Shown here one piece after another: positions 53,347-62,120 of a stretch of 64,000 nucleotides of DNA; positions within the stretch are counted from its first letter, which is position 1, and every line of letters begins with the position of its first letter. A program made the position numbers and the translations under genes. The DNA lies in contig NZ_CP152412.1 in the NCBI RefSeq assembly GCF_038957035.1, positions 2,042,501 to 2,106,500 on the forward strand, read 5' to 3'. The notes beneath the pieces are model-generated. The model ran no database searches, was not told the origin of the DNA, and was given only the letters and a program-made list of their open reading frames with translations. This DNA is from Bradyrhizobium sp. B097 (GTDB taxonomy: Bacteria > Pseudomonadota > Alphaproteobacteria > Rhizobiales > Xanthobacteraceae).

Positions 53347-55194
53347 ATGGTCACTGTGAAAAGCATGGCGGACAACGCGGCTCGCATCGCGCTCTCCGAT
53401 CTCCGTCCCCAGGCTTCCGAACATATGCCGGTCGATTTTGCGTTCTCAGCGATGGCCAAGCGGTCGGATCGCAGCCCGGCGTCATGGCGCCGTCCGTTCA
53501 ATCGATGGTTGGAGGGAATAGAGGCAGGGTGGTCGGTGCCGCTGCTGCTCGCCTGCTTCGTCGGCATCTGGACGGTGTATCTGTCGGTGGCCTATCACGG
53601 CGCCGGCCTGCATCCGGACGTGCTGGAGACCTGGACGTATGGCAGGCATTTCGCATGGGGTTATCCCAAGCATCCGCCGTTGATGGGGTGGACGACCGGC
53701 GCGTGGACCTCGGTCTTTCCGCTGACCGACTGGTCGTTGCAGCTGATGGCGATGACCAATGCGGCGTTGGCTTTATGGTTCGTCGATCTCATCGCAAGAA
53801 GGTTTGTGACCGGGCACAAGCGCCTGATCGTGCTGCTGCTGCTGATGCTGACCCCGGCATACCAGTTTCACGCGCAGCGCTTCAACGCCAACGCCGTGTT
53901 GCTCGCGGTCTGGCCGCTTGCAACCTACTGCTTCCTGCGCGCCTTTGAAACGAGGGCGCCGCTCTGGGCGATTGCTGCGGGTATCACGGCGTCGCTTGCA
54001 ATGCTGGGCAAGTATTACTCCATCTTCCTGATCGCCAGCTTCGTGTTGTCGGCAATCATCCATCCCTCGCGACGAGCCTATTTCACGTCCAGTTCGCCCT
54101 GGATATCCACTGCCGTCGGGCTGATTGCGCTATCTCCGCATCTGCACTGGCTGGCCACGACAGGCGCCGAGCCCATCCATTATGCCGCGACGCATGTGGG
54201 GGCCGGTTTTCCTGCGTCGCTGCCGGATGCCGTCAATTTCCTGTTGGGCCTTGCTGCGGCGACGAGTGTGTCCGCCGTGACGTGGGCGATGATCGCCGGG
54301 TATCGAATCAAGCGGCTTCCGCGCGATCTCGCGGCGGCGGACCCCAACCTGAAGCTCATCGGCCACGTCGCGATCGGCACGATCGCTCTTCCTTTCATCA
54401 CGTCCATCTTGCTCGGCACCGACTTGCCGTCGCTATGGGCGCTTCAGGGATTGTTCCTGCTCGCGGTGCCGGTCGTGTGCAGCACGCGTTATCCGATCGA
54501 GCGGTTCTACACGGTCAATGCAGCGCTGCTGGTTGCCGGAATAGCAATCGTTGCCGCCGTGATGGCGGCCCCAGCCCATGCGCTCTACCGCAACAGCTAC
54601 GGCTATGAGGAAGGGCGAAACGTCTATCACCAGGCGGCAGACAAACTCACCCGGCTGTGGCACGAGCAGATGGGCACGCCGCTGTCGATCGTCGGCGGCA
54701 ACGATAGCCTTGGGGTTGCGGTGGCCTTCTACAGCGCCGATCACCCGCATTATGGCGACCCTTTCGCCTACCAATATTCATTGGCATTGCCTCGCGAGGT
54801 GACGCCGGAGCGCGGCTGGGCGGCGCTCTGTTTCGATGATCAGGACGATTGCCTTGAATGGACCGGGCGAATGGCAGCTCACGCCGGAAGCCATGTCAAA
54901 CGCGAGTTTTCCGTTCAATCGAGCCTGTTCGGAATTCCAGGCATCAAGCGAAACCTCGTTGCATTCCTGGTGGCACCGCTTCGTGAGCCGGACGATGCAC
55001 CGTCAAGCCTCGTCAATGATGCCGGTCAGGGCGGAGGATATGTCTCTCCGCAAGCAGATCCGCCGCCACGCGCGGAGCCGGATGTCGCGCTGCCGGAAAA
55101 TCAGCCGCCGGGAAATGCGCCGCAGACGAACGATCCAGGAGCCAACATGCTCGTGGATCAGCGAGCCATAAGGCTCTTCGTCGTGCTGCGTTGA
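53347..55194 (+). CDS. Glycosyltransferase 39/ArnT-like membrane protein
   Basis: The 615-residue protein has about 10 to 12 TM helices and the luminal acidic motif HPDVLETWTYG (D91, E94) of GT39/GT83-type enzymes that use polyprenyl-phosphate sugars. KHPPLMGW and LGKYYSIFL are further family blocks. The C-terminal ~60 residues are hydrophilic and Pro-rich. It is divergent from a two-component system with a PmrA-like array, so lipid A or envelope glycan modification is plausible. The substrate is not known. Confidence 0.82.
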   Translation: MVTVKSMADNAARIALSDLRPQASEHMPVDFAFSAMAKRSDRSPASWRRPFNRWLEGIEAGWSVPLLLACFVGIWTVYLSVAYHGAGLHPDVLETWTYGRHFAWGYPKHPPLMGWTTGAWTSVFPLTDWSLQLMAMTNAALALWFVDLIARRFVTGHKRLIVLLLLMLTPAYQFHAQRFNANAVLLAVWPLATYCFLRAFETRAPLWAIAAGITASLAMLGKYYSIFLIASFVLSAIIHPSRRAYFTSSSPWISTAVGLIALSPHLHWLATTGAEPIHYAATHVGAGFPASLPDAVNFLLGLAAATSVSAVTWAMIAGYRIKRLPRDLAAADPNLKLIGHVAIGTIALPFITSILLGTDLPSLWALQGLFLLAVPVVCSTRYPIERFYTVNAALLVAGIAIVAAVMAAPAHALYRNSYGYEEGRNVYHQAADKLTRLWHEQMGTPLSIVGGNDSLGVAVAFYSADHPHYGDPFAYQYSLALPREVTPERGWAALCFDDQDDCLEWTGRMAAHAGSHVKREFSVQSSLFGIPGIKRNLVAFLVAPLREPDDAPSSLVNDAGQGGGYVSPQADPPPRAEPDVALPENQPPGNAPQTNDPGANMLVDQRAIRLFVVLR

Positions 55195-55309
55195 TCAGGC
55201 TTGTTCCCGGAATGCCGCCGTGATGATCGCACCCGTAATCTTGCGGTAATCGGCTCCCGCTTTATCGGCGGCGGGGTCAAGGGCGTCGTATCACGAAGGA
55301 TAGCGGTCC

Positions 55310-55633
55310 ATGCTTATCAGGTTGGTTTGCATCAGCCTCGGCGTTTGCGGAGTCATCGGTGCCACCGCGGTCGCGCAGACATCTCCATCAACGACCGGTT
55401 CAACTCACCCGGCAACCGCAACACGGCCATCGATCAGTCGCGCCGACAAGATCAACCTCAACACCGCTCCTGTCAGCGAGCTGGTGAAGCTTCCGCATCT
55501 CAGCGTGCGCGGCGTCACTGCGATCACGGAGGCGAGAGCAAAGTCAAAGTTCAAGGATTGGAATGATTTCGTGGCCCGACGGGTTGTGCCGCGATTCGTC
55601 AGGAGCGAGCTCAAGGAGCTCGTTACGTTCTAG
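55310..55633 (+). CDS. Exported helix-hairpin-helix (ComEA-like) protein
   Basis: The 107-residue protein has a signal sequence ending AVAQTSP and one HhH domain (DKINLNTAPVSELVKLPHLS). The INLNTA motif is characteristic of ComEA-like DNA-binding proteins. The domain is short and stands alone, so a role in DNA uptake cannot be assumed. Confidence 0.75.
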   Translation: MLIRLVCISLGVCGVIGATAVAQTSPSTTGSTHPATATRPSISRADKINLNTAPVSELVKLPHLSVRGVTAITEARAKSKFKDWNDFVARRVVPRFVRSELKELVTF

Positions 55634-55693
55634 AGGGCCTCTGTCGATCGCTGCCAAGGCGCGGTCGTTGAACGCGAACAAGGATACGCTTCA

Positions 55694-56020
55694 ATGAAAC
55701 GAGTAGCTGTTTTTGCCACCATGGCGGTGATCGCTGCGGGATGTCTTGCGTCGACGGAAGCCACGGCAGGTGGCCGGCGGGGAGATGCGGTGGCTTTGGG
55801 CATCGTCGGCGGCTTGGCCGTCGGCACGCTGTTGGGCTCCACCATGGCTGCCAGTGCGGCTCCAGCCTATGTCTACGAGAGGCACTATTATTCGCCGGCC
55901 CCTGTCGTCCACTATCGTCACGTGTACGAATACGGCGACGAATATCCGGGCGGATATGATTACGGCTATCGATCCGGGTACCGGGAAGGCTACTCGGACG
56001 GCTATTGGGACCACGATTGA
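55694..56020 (+). CDS. Small Tyr/Gly-rich exported protein
   Basis: The 108-residue protein has a signal peptide with a possible lipobox (VIAAGCLA, cysteine at 17) and a Gly-zipper-like stretch. A C-terminal half of repeated Tyr, Gly, Glu and Asp follows (YEYGDEYPGGYDYGYRSG). It is typical of small surface-associated proteins of unknown function. It follows the HhH gene and may share its transcript. Confidence 0.65.
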   Translation: MKRVAVFATMAVIAAGCLASTEATAGGRRGDAVALGIVGGLAVGTLLGSTMAASAAPAYVYERHYYSPAPVVHYRHVYEYGDEYPGGYDYGYRSGYREGYSDGYWDHD

Positions 56021-56086
56021 ATGGAGATCAGCGTCGTCGCTGATCCGGTCGCTCGACCGTGCGGGTCCGAACGAGCGGCCCCGGTC

Positions 56087-57244
56087 CTAATAACTGATCC
56101 GCAGCCCGACGCCGCCGTGAAGCGTGTTGCCGACCGGCTGCGGTCCGGCGGTGCCGTTGAGGAAGAGGTCGGCGATCCAGCCCTTGGTGATGCGGAAGCC
56201 GACGCGGCCGCCATATTCGAACCAGCCCTGGTTGCCGATGGTCGGCACGATGGTGCCATCGCCGGTGACGGTGGCGACGATGCCGGAATGGGTGGCGAAG
56301 GATTGCACCCAGCCGCCATTGATGTTGGTTTCGATGTTCGATCCGAACAGATGCGTCCACTGGCCGCCGATCTTGACCAGGCTGGTGCGATCGGTGCCGT
56401 CGGCGATGGTCGCATCGAACGGATTGAAGGCAATTGCAGGATCGCTATAGCCCTTGACGCGCTGCCAGAGCTGCCAGACCTCGACCGAAGCCGCGACCTC
56501 GTCGCGCGCCGACAGCCGGTTGATCCAGCCCGCGCGCCCATAGACGCCGTAATTCTCGCTCGAGGTCTCGCCGGTGACCGACACCGGGCCGAGACTGGTC
56601 GCGTAGCTGCGGGTGTAGCGCACCTTCTCCGACGGCGAGAGGATGGTGCCAATATCGAAGAACGGCCGCGACGAGCCCCAGTCGACGAAGTCGTAGCGCA
56701 GCGCGAACGCGCCGATCGGCGCGCTGGTGACGTTGTAGCCGCCCTCGCCATACTGCGTGTAGGCGATGCCGGCGAGCAGCGACAAGTTCGGCGTAATGGT
56801 CTTGCGGCCATGGATGCCGGCCGAGAACGAGCCGGCGGAGCCGAAGGCGCTGATGCAGTCGTCGCAATTGACCTGCTCGTTGACGCCGAGCAGCACCGAT
56901 CCGAGCACGCGGTTGGTGATCATCTGGTTGAAGCGCTGGTCGGCGAGGTTGTTGATCGAACTGCCGCTCGACGGCGCGCCGGTGATCGGTGTCGGCGACG
57001 GGCTGGGCGTGGGTGTCGGCGTGGGCACAGGCGTAGGTGTCGGCGTTGGCGATGGTGTGGCAGTCGGTGTCGGCGTCGGCGTGGGGGTCGATGTACAGTT
57101 CGACGAAAACGAATCGGGATTCGAGGTGCAGTTCGGCGTCGGAGACTGCGCCTCGGCCGGCGCAGCCAGCGCATGGAGCATCGCGAGCGACAGCGTCATT
57201 GTCAGCGCCGCCGACAGGATCAAATGATGGATGCGCCGTAGCAT
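56087..57244 (-). CDS. Outer-membrane beta-barrel protein with Thr/Pro-rich linker
   Basis: The 385-residue protein has a signal peptide (about 8-33), then a Thr/Ser/Pro-rich stretch (51-86) of repeated TP dipeptides with almost no other residues. A C-terminal beta-barrel-like domain follows (autotransporter/OMP pattern, ending LRISY with a C-terminal aromatic). It starts 2 bases after the FecR gene stop (TGAGCATG), so the pair is one operon. The TP stretch resembles a mucin-like, O-glycosylated linker. Confidence 0.8.
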   Translation of the reverse strand: MLRRIHHLILSAALTMTLSLAMLHALAAPAEAQSPTPNCTSNPDSFSSNCTSTPTPTPTPTATPSPTPTPTPVPTPTPTPSPSPTPITGAPSSGSSINNLADQRFNQMITNRVLGSVLLGVNEQVNCDDCISAFGSAGSFSAGIHGRKTITPNLSLLAGIAYTQYGEGGYNVTSAPIGAFALRYDFVDWGSSRPFFDIGTILSPSEKVRYTRSYATSLGPVSVTGETSSENYGVYGRAGWINRLSARDEVAASVEVWQLWQRVKGYSDPAIAFNPFDATIADGTDRTSLVKIGGQWTHLFGSNIETNINGGWVQSFATHSGIVATVTGDGTIVPTIGNQGWFEYGGRVGFRITKGWIADLFLNGTAGPQPVGNTLHGGVGLRISY

Positions 57245-57246
57245 GC

Positions 57247-57954
57247 TCACCGTCCGCACAGCATGCCGGTCGGGTCGTCGACCGGCGGCGTCACCGGCGA
57301 GGCATCCGCGAATTGGGTGACGGTGCAGAGGCCCGCGGCCTGGGTGCAGGTCGCGGCGAAGGTCCATGGCGGATTGTTGGTCTTCTGGATCGTGGTGCGG
57401 CCGCCGCTCGAGGTGATGATCGCGGTGTCGCCGGGCTGCGTCAGGTCGATGCATTGCCGGTTCGACGTACACACCGTCGATGCGCCTTCCTGCAACACCA
57501 CGGTGGTCTTGCCGCGTTGCGACAGGATGTCGAGCACCGTGCCGCGAACGCCGATGGTCGCGAGCGGCGTCGTGATCGTGTAGGCGGCCTTGTTGGAGTG
57601 GCCGGTGACGAAGCGAAACGCTCCCGACGTCAGGCGGATCGCAACATCGCGATAGTGATGCTCGTCGTCGAACACGGTGCGATCGAGCTTGAGCGAGGCG
57701 TTCGGTCCAAGCGACAGGTTGGTGCTGTCGGCCATCACCAGCCGCGCGGCGCTCTCGAGGCCGGTGCGTACCGTCTCGTCGCGCAGCAGCGCGTCGCCGA
57801 CATTGATCGGTGTGGTCGCGGCCGCAACGCGGACGACCTCGTTCTTCACCATCGCCGCTTCGCCGACGCGGGTTTGCGCCTGAACGGGATGAGCCGTCAG
57901 TGCGACCGCAAGACCGAGTGCAAGGAGGGAGAAAAAGCTGTGGCGCGAATTCAT
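57247..57954 (-). CDS. FecR-domain periplasmic protein
   Basis: The 235-residue protein has a signal peptide (cleaved near PVQAQT) and a FecR domain (VGDALLRDETVRTGLESAARLVMADSTNL, then TPLATIGVRGTVLDI). A Cys-containing tail follows (CTSNRQC; CTQAAGLC). No FecI sigma factor is next to it, so it is the adhesin-associated type and not a siderophore regulator. The barrel gene follows directly. Confidence 0.82.
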   Translation of the reverse strand: MNSRHSFFSLLALGLAVALTAHPVQAQTRVGEAAMVKNEVVRVAAATTPINVGDALLRDETVRTGLESAARLVMADSTNLSLGPNASLKLDRTVFDDEHHYRDVAIRLTSGAFRFVTGHSNKAAYTITTPLATIGVRGTVLDILSQRGKTTVVLQEGASTVCTSNRQCIDLTQPGDTAIITSSGGRTTIQKTNNPPWTFAATCTQAAGLCTVTQFADASPVTPPVDDPTGMLCGR

Positions 57955-58107
57955 TGCAATACCAATCGACTTAACCCTCTCATCGTACCGGATCGCCGAC
58001 GCAGCTGATATTGTATAATTGTCACAAGCCGTGTTGAGTTGCGCCGAATGCTGAGTGTCGATGGATTCGAAAATGCTCGCGGCTGCGGACATCAACGTGA
58101 GATTTGA

Positions 58108-58163
58108 TCACACTCGTCACATACATCACACTCGCGGTCGTCGTAGCTCACACTTCGCTCACA
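58108..58163. repeat. Cluster of TCACA direct repeats upstream of the mannosyltransferase-like gene
   Basis: TCACA occurs at 58108, 58117, 58126, 58148 and 58159. The first three are adjacent 9-base units (TCACACTCG, TCACATACA, TCACACTCG), the last two are 11 bases apart. It lies in the 237-base region shared with the FecR gene. Confidence 0.5.
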
Positions 58164-58191
58164 CTGGTTCCCCTCGCAGCGTGCTCGCCCT

Positions 58192-59496
58192 TTGATCATC
58201 GCATCCGAATCTCCTTCTGTTCTGCGGCGTCCGGTCGCGCGCACGGCGATCGTCGCGGCCATCATCTTCGTCGTCGCCCATGTCGTGCTGCTGCTCGGGA
58301 TCACCACGCCGGACAAGCTCTATTTCGATGAGGTGCATTACGTGCCGGCGGCGCGCCAGATGCTGTTGCCGGTGATCGGGGGCCCGATCCTCAACCCGAT
58401 GCATCCGCCGCTCGCCAAGGAGATCATCGCGCTGTCGATCAAGGCATTCGGCGACGTGCCGCTCGGATGGCGCTATCCCGCTGCGCTGTTCGGCGCGCTC
58501 GCGCTGATCGCCGTCTATCTCGGCGCCCTCGTGCTGTTCGCCTCGCAGGAGCGCGCCATCGCGGCCGTGCTGCTCGCCTTCTTCAACCAGATGCTGTTCG
58601 TGCAGTCGCGGATCGCGATGCTGGATATTTTCGCGCTCGCCTTCTGTCTGTTCGCGATCGCCGCCTTCATCCACGGCTTCAGGCAGAAGCGGCCGCAGTC
58701 TGCGTTCGCGCTCACGGGCGTATTCGCAGGGCTTGCCTGTGCCTGCAAATGGAGCGGGTTGTTCGTGCTCGCGACCTGCATCGCGATCGTGGCGGTGATC
58801 CGCCTGATGCAAGGCTGGCGCACGCGCTTCGCTGAGGCCAATGCGGAGGACTGGTACCGGCCGGACCTGTGGCCGGATTTCCGTCTTCCCCACTTCATCG
58901 CCTGTTTCGTGCTGATCCCGTCGGCCGTCTATCTCGCGAGCTTCGTGCCGGTCTACGGCTTCTCGTTCACCGACCTCGTCGAGGCACAACGCCGTATCTT
59001 TGCCGACAACACCACGACCGCGATCGCTGGCCACACCTATATGAGCTCATGGCCGTCCTGGCCGTTCCTGGTGCGTCCGGTCTGGTATCTGTTCGAGAAG
59101 GCCGGCGATGACAGGTTCGCCGCGATCGTGTTTCTCGGCAACCCGCTGATATTGTGGCCGGCGTTGATCGCGCTGATCGTCGCGCTGCGCGACTGGATCG
59201 TGACCCGCAGCCGCGATGCGTTTCTCGTGCTGGCGTTCTATCTCGGCCCCTATCTCGCCTGGGCGCTGCTGCCGCGCACGCTCGGTTTCATCTATTACTA
59301 CCTGCCGGCAGCGATTACCGCGAGCTTCGTGCTGGTCTACGCATTGACGCGAAAAGGGGCGCCGCGCTGGCTGTTGTGGGCCTTCGTGGCCGTCGGATGC
59401 GCAGGCTTCATCGCGATGCTGCCGATCACGGTTGCCGCCATCGGGACGTCGATGGCGACCTTCAACCGGCTGATGCTGTTCCAGAGCTGGATTTGA
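58192..59496 (+). CDS. Protein O-mannosyltransferase-like (PMT/GT39) membrane protein
   Basis: The 434-residue protein has about 9 to 11 TM helices, the acidic motif FDEVHY (D46, E47), NPMHPPLAKE and QSRIAMLDIFALAF, all hallmarks of the PMT family. These enzymes transfer mannose or another hexose from a polyprenyl-phosphate sugar to Ser/Thr of exported proteins. It is divergent from the operon encoding a Thr/Pro-rich barrel protein, a natural candidate acceptor. The start is a TTG at 58192; no better one is seen. Confidence 0.82.
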   Translation: MIIASESPSVLRRPVARTAIVAAIIFVVAHVVLLLGITTPDKLYFDEVHYVPAARQMLLPVIGGPILNPMHPPLAKEIIALSIKAFGDVPLGWRYPAALFGALALIAVYLGALVLFASQERAIAAVLLAFFNQMLFVQSRIAMLDIFALAFCLFAIAAFIHGFRQKRPQSAFALTGVFAGLACACKWSGLFVLATCIAIVAVIRLMQGWRTRFAEANAEDWYRPDLWPDFRLPHFIACFVLIPSAVYLASFVPVYGFSFTDLVEAQRRIFADNTTTAIAGHTYMSSWPSWPFLVRPVWYLFEKAGDDRFAAIVFLGNPLILWPALIALIVALRDWIVTRSRDAFLVLAFYLGPYLAWALLPRTLGFIYYYLPAAITASFVLVYALTRKGAPRWLLWAFVAVGCAGFIAMLPITVAAIGTSMATFNRLMLFQSWI

Positions 59497-59543
59497 ATCT
59501 CTCAGAGACAAGCGATCCGCCTGCCGGGCGTGGCAAGCGGCTC

Positions 59544-59640
59544 CATAGCGTTTTCGAGCGAAGTGGACGCCGGTTCGCGTGAAGAAAACGCGTTCAGGTG
59601 AAAGGCGGAGCTTCGGTTCAATCTGAACCAAAGCTCCAGG
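59544..59640 (+). repeat. Dispersed intergenic repeat, copy C
   Basis: Starts ATAGCGTTTTCGAGCGAAGT and contains GCCGGTTCGCGTGAAGAAAA, then a pair GGAGCTTCGGTTCA / TGAACCAAAGCTCC. It shares the core CCGGTTCGCGTGAAGA with copies at 59 and 6766. Confidence 0.65.
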
Positions 59641-59650
59641 CTGCGCGAGA

Positions 59651-60283
59651 TTACTGCGACGCCGTCTTGGTATCCATGTTGACGACCTGCACGCGACGGT
59701 TGGTCGGGTCCATCGGCGCGCTCGGATCCTTCGGCCGGGTCTTGCCATAGCCGACGGTCACGAGATCAGAGCCGTTCAGGCCGTAATGCTCGACCAGATA
59801 GTTCTTGATGGTGTCGGCGCGGCGCTCCGAGAGATCCTGGTTATAGGCCTCGCTGCCGATCGCATCGGTGTGGCCGGCGACGACGAAGGTCGTGCCCTTC
59901 ATGCTGGCGTCCGACAGCGCCTTGCCGAGCTCCTGCACCGCCTGGGTCGAGCCCTTGGCGATCTCAGCCGAGTTGTAGTCGAAGTGAATTTCCAGATCGA
60001 TCTTCGGTTTGTTGGCGGCGATGTCGGCGATCTCCTGGCGTTCGCCCAATGACAGCGAGCGGGTCTGCCGGTTGCGAACGGTGTTGAGGAAGCTCGCTTC
60101 CTTGGCCGAAGCGGCCGGGTCGACCTGCGTGCCGGCGGAGAGGCCGCGGGTGGCCGACTTCGGCTTCAGCGCATTGAGGATCTGGGCGGCCGGAACGGTA
60201 TCGCTGCCGGCCAGTGCGACGCCCGCCGTCATCGACAGCGCAGCGCCGATCGTCAAAAGAGACAGGGAACGAGAGCGGGTCAT
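59651..60283 (-). CDS. OmpA-family outer-membrane/peptidoglycan-binding protein
   Basis: The 210-residue protein has a signal peptide (cleaved near ALAGSDT). The C-terminal OmpA domain has IHFDYNSAEI and VVAGHTDAIGSEAYNQDLSERRADTIKNYL-type elements that contact peptidoglycan. The N-terminal half is helical and not a barrel. It is probably a soluble or lipid-linked anchor between envelope layers. Confidence 0.85.
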   Translation of the reverse strand: MTRSRSLSLLTIGAALSMTAGVALAGSDTVPAAQILNALKPKSATRGLSAGTQVDPAASAKEASFLNTVRNRQTRSLSLGERQEIADIAANKPKIDLEIHFDYNSAEIAKGSTQAVQELGKALSDASMKGTTFVVAGHTDAIGSEAYNQDLSERRADTIKNYLVEHYGLNGSDLVTVGYGKTRPKDPSAPMDPTNRRVQVVNMDTKTASQ

Positions 60284-60369
60284 GGTTTTGGTCCTTAAAT
60301 ATCAGGCCAGCCAATCCGGCTGTTGTCGTTTTGATGCTGGGAACCTAGGACCGGTTCAAATCCGGGAAT

Positions 60370-60383
60370 GTGATCTAGATCAC
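60370..60383. promoter_or_regulatory. CRP/FNR-type palindrome
   Basis: GTGATCTAGATCAC is a perfect 14-base palindrome, and TGTGATCTAGATCACG is one base short of the CRP/Vfr consensus TGTGA-N6-TCACA. It lies between the OmpA-like gene (start 60283, -) and the small gene at 60441 (+) and could act on either. Confidence 0.5.
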
Positions 60384-60440
60384 GGATGAGTGTCCCGGGG
60401 CCCGTGCCGGGCAGGGGCCGGCGACGGAGAGGAGAACATC

Positions 60441-60683
60441 TTGGCCCACGTCAATCGCGTCCTCCGTTCGATCAATGACGAAGGTGCTTCGCGCTGTGTC
60501 GATATCTTCGTTCGCCCGGAAGGGACCATCGGCTTCGAGGAATATCGCCGGGACGTGGAGGATGGCCGCGGTTGGTTTCCGGTTGGCGGTCATTCGTCCC
60601 GGGTTTTCCATGAGGAAAAGGCAGCGCTCGCGGCGGCGATGGCGGACGTTCCCTGGTTGCGGCGGGCCGTTGGATCGCAGTAG
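60441..60683 (+). CDS. Small unrecognised soluble protein
   Basis: The 80-residue protein starts at TTG behind a strong GGAGAGGAG site; the frame is open upstream, but no other start has such a site. It is acidic-to-neutral with a conserved-looking block (DIFVRPEGTIGFEEYRRD). I do not recognise it. It lies 58 bases downstream of the CRP/FNR-type palindrome. Confidence 0.55.
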   Translation: MAHVNRVLRSINDEGASRCVDIFVRPEGTIGFEEYRRDVEDGRGWFPVGGHSSRVFHEEKAALAAAMADVPWLRRAVGSQ

Positions 60684-60788
60684 CCGGTCCGAAGCGCCCC
60701 ACACGTCCAGGCGCCGATGATCATGCGCGGCTGATTTGCGCCGCGTGGCACTCCACAGCTCCGCGAATCTCACTACATTGCCTGGGCA

Positions 60789-61952
60789 ATGCCCCGCGCC
60801 GCCGAACCCTTATCCCTGAACAATGCCGCCGCCCGCCATATCTGGCTGCGCGCGCAACGGCTCGATACGACGGCGCCGTTCGGGGAGGGGGCGTCAGCCG
60901 TGGCGGCCGCCGTCGATCATCTCGGCTATGTGCAGATCGACACCATCAACGTGATCGAGCGCTGCCACCACCACATCCTGTTCACGCGGATTCCGGACTA
61001 CCGCCGCGCCGACCTCAAGCAGGCGCAGAGCCAGGACAAGAGCGTGTTCGAGTACTGGACGCACGCGCTGTCCTACGTGCCGTCCAAGGACATCAACATC
61101 TTCCTGCCGGCGATGAAGGCGCATAAGCGCGAGGGCCACAAATGGTTCTCGTCGGTGACGCCGTCGGATACCCGCAAGGTGCTGCGGCTGCTGCGAGCCG
61201 GTCCGCTGACCATCCGCGACATCGAGGACGATGTGCTGACCGAGAAGGAGCATCTCTGGCAGAGCCGGAAACCCTCCAAGCGCGCGCTGCAACTCGCCTT
61301 CTATGGCGGCGTGGTCACGATCAGCGAGCGCGCCGGCATGCTGAAGACCTACGAGCTGATGGCCAGGCATTTCGGCTGGGACAAGCCGCCGAAGCCCGCA
61401 CCGGCCTCGTCGCGGATCGCCTATCTGCTCGACCGCGCGTTGCGCTCACAGGGCATCGTCAGCCTGGACTCGATCTGCCATCTGGACGCGCCGAGCAAGA
61501 AGGCGGTGCGCGCCCTGATCGAGGCGAGGGTGCGCCGCAAGGAGCTGGTCCGGATCGCGCTCGATGGCGCCGGCAAGCAGGAGCATTGGGCGCGGCCCGA
61601 AGTGCTGGAGGAGACCGGCGAGGGTGATCCTGCCCTGGTTCACATCCTCTCGCCGTTCGATCCGCTGATCATCCAGCGCAAGCGCACCGAGCTGTTCTTC
61701 GGCTACGGCCACAGATTCGAGGCCTATGTGCCGAAGGAGAAGCGCCTGTTCGGCTATTTCGCGCTGCCGGTGTTGGTCGGCGACGATATCGTTGCCGCCC
61801 TCGACCTGAAGACCGACCGGCAGAACCGGAAGCTGCTGATGCAGAAATGGAGCTGGGTCGGCAACGGCAAGAAGCAGGCGGCGCGCAAGGAGCTGAAGCA
61901 CCGCATCGAGGAGGAGCTCGACCGCTTCGAGCGCTTCCAGCTGGCCGAGTAG
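60789..61952 (+). CDS. AlkZ/YcaQ-type DNA glycosylase-like winged-helix protein
   Basis: The 387-residue protein of the HTH_42/YcaQ family has the glycosylase QxD motif at Q49-I-D51 (LGYVQIDTI) and HALSYVPSKDI; tandem winged helices are expected by homology. E. coli YcaQ opens interstrand crosslinks and removes alkylated bases. Length and motif fit a genuine member. It stands alone before a short intergenic hairpin. Confidence 0.85.
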   Translation: MPRAAEPLSLNNAAARHIWLRAQRLDTTAPFGEGASAVAAAVDHLGYVQIDTINVIERCHHHILFTRIPDYRRADLKQAQSQDKSVFEYWTHALSYVPSKDINIFLPAMKAHKREGHKWFSSVTPSDTRKVLRLLRAGPLTIRDIEDDVLTEKEHLWQSRKPSKRALQLAFYGGVVTISERAGMLKTYELMARHFGWDKPPKPAPASSRIAYLLDRALRSQGIVSLDSICHLDAPSKKAVRALIEARVRRKELVRIALDGAGKQEHWARPEVLEETGEGDPALVHILSPFDPLIIQRKRTELFFGYGHRFEAYVPKEKRLFGYFALPVLVGDDIVAALDLKTDRQNRKLLMQKWSWVGNGKKQAARKELKHRIEEELDRFERFQLAE

Positions 61953-61972
61953 GGCTGGCTTTCTCCATTCGT

Positions 61973-62001
61973 CATTGCGACCCGTTGGCTCGCAATGACA
62001 G
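61973..62001. repeat. Short hairpin related to the TCATTGCGAG repeat
   Basis: GTCATTGCGA-cccgttggc-TCGCAATGAC, with 10-base arms. It is a deleted relative of the element at 49051 and may terminate the AlkZ-like transcript. Confidence 0.6.
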
Positions 62002-62120
62002 GGATGGCCGGCGGGGCGCTGCCCGGGCTTCCGTCTGGCCTGTGTGCTATGAGTTTTTGCCATTGCCCAATGCGGGGCTACCCAATAATCCTCAGGGCAA
62101 GATAGCCTTGGGGGGAACAG

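Noticed and set aside
57000..57110. Tandem GGTGTCGGCGTGGG-like repeats resembling a CRISPR or VNTR
   Set aside because: They encode the Thr/Pro linker of the barrel protein in frame; units are short and there are no spacers. Length variation between strains is still possible.
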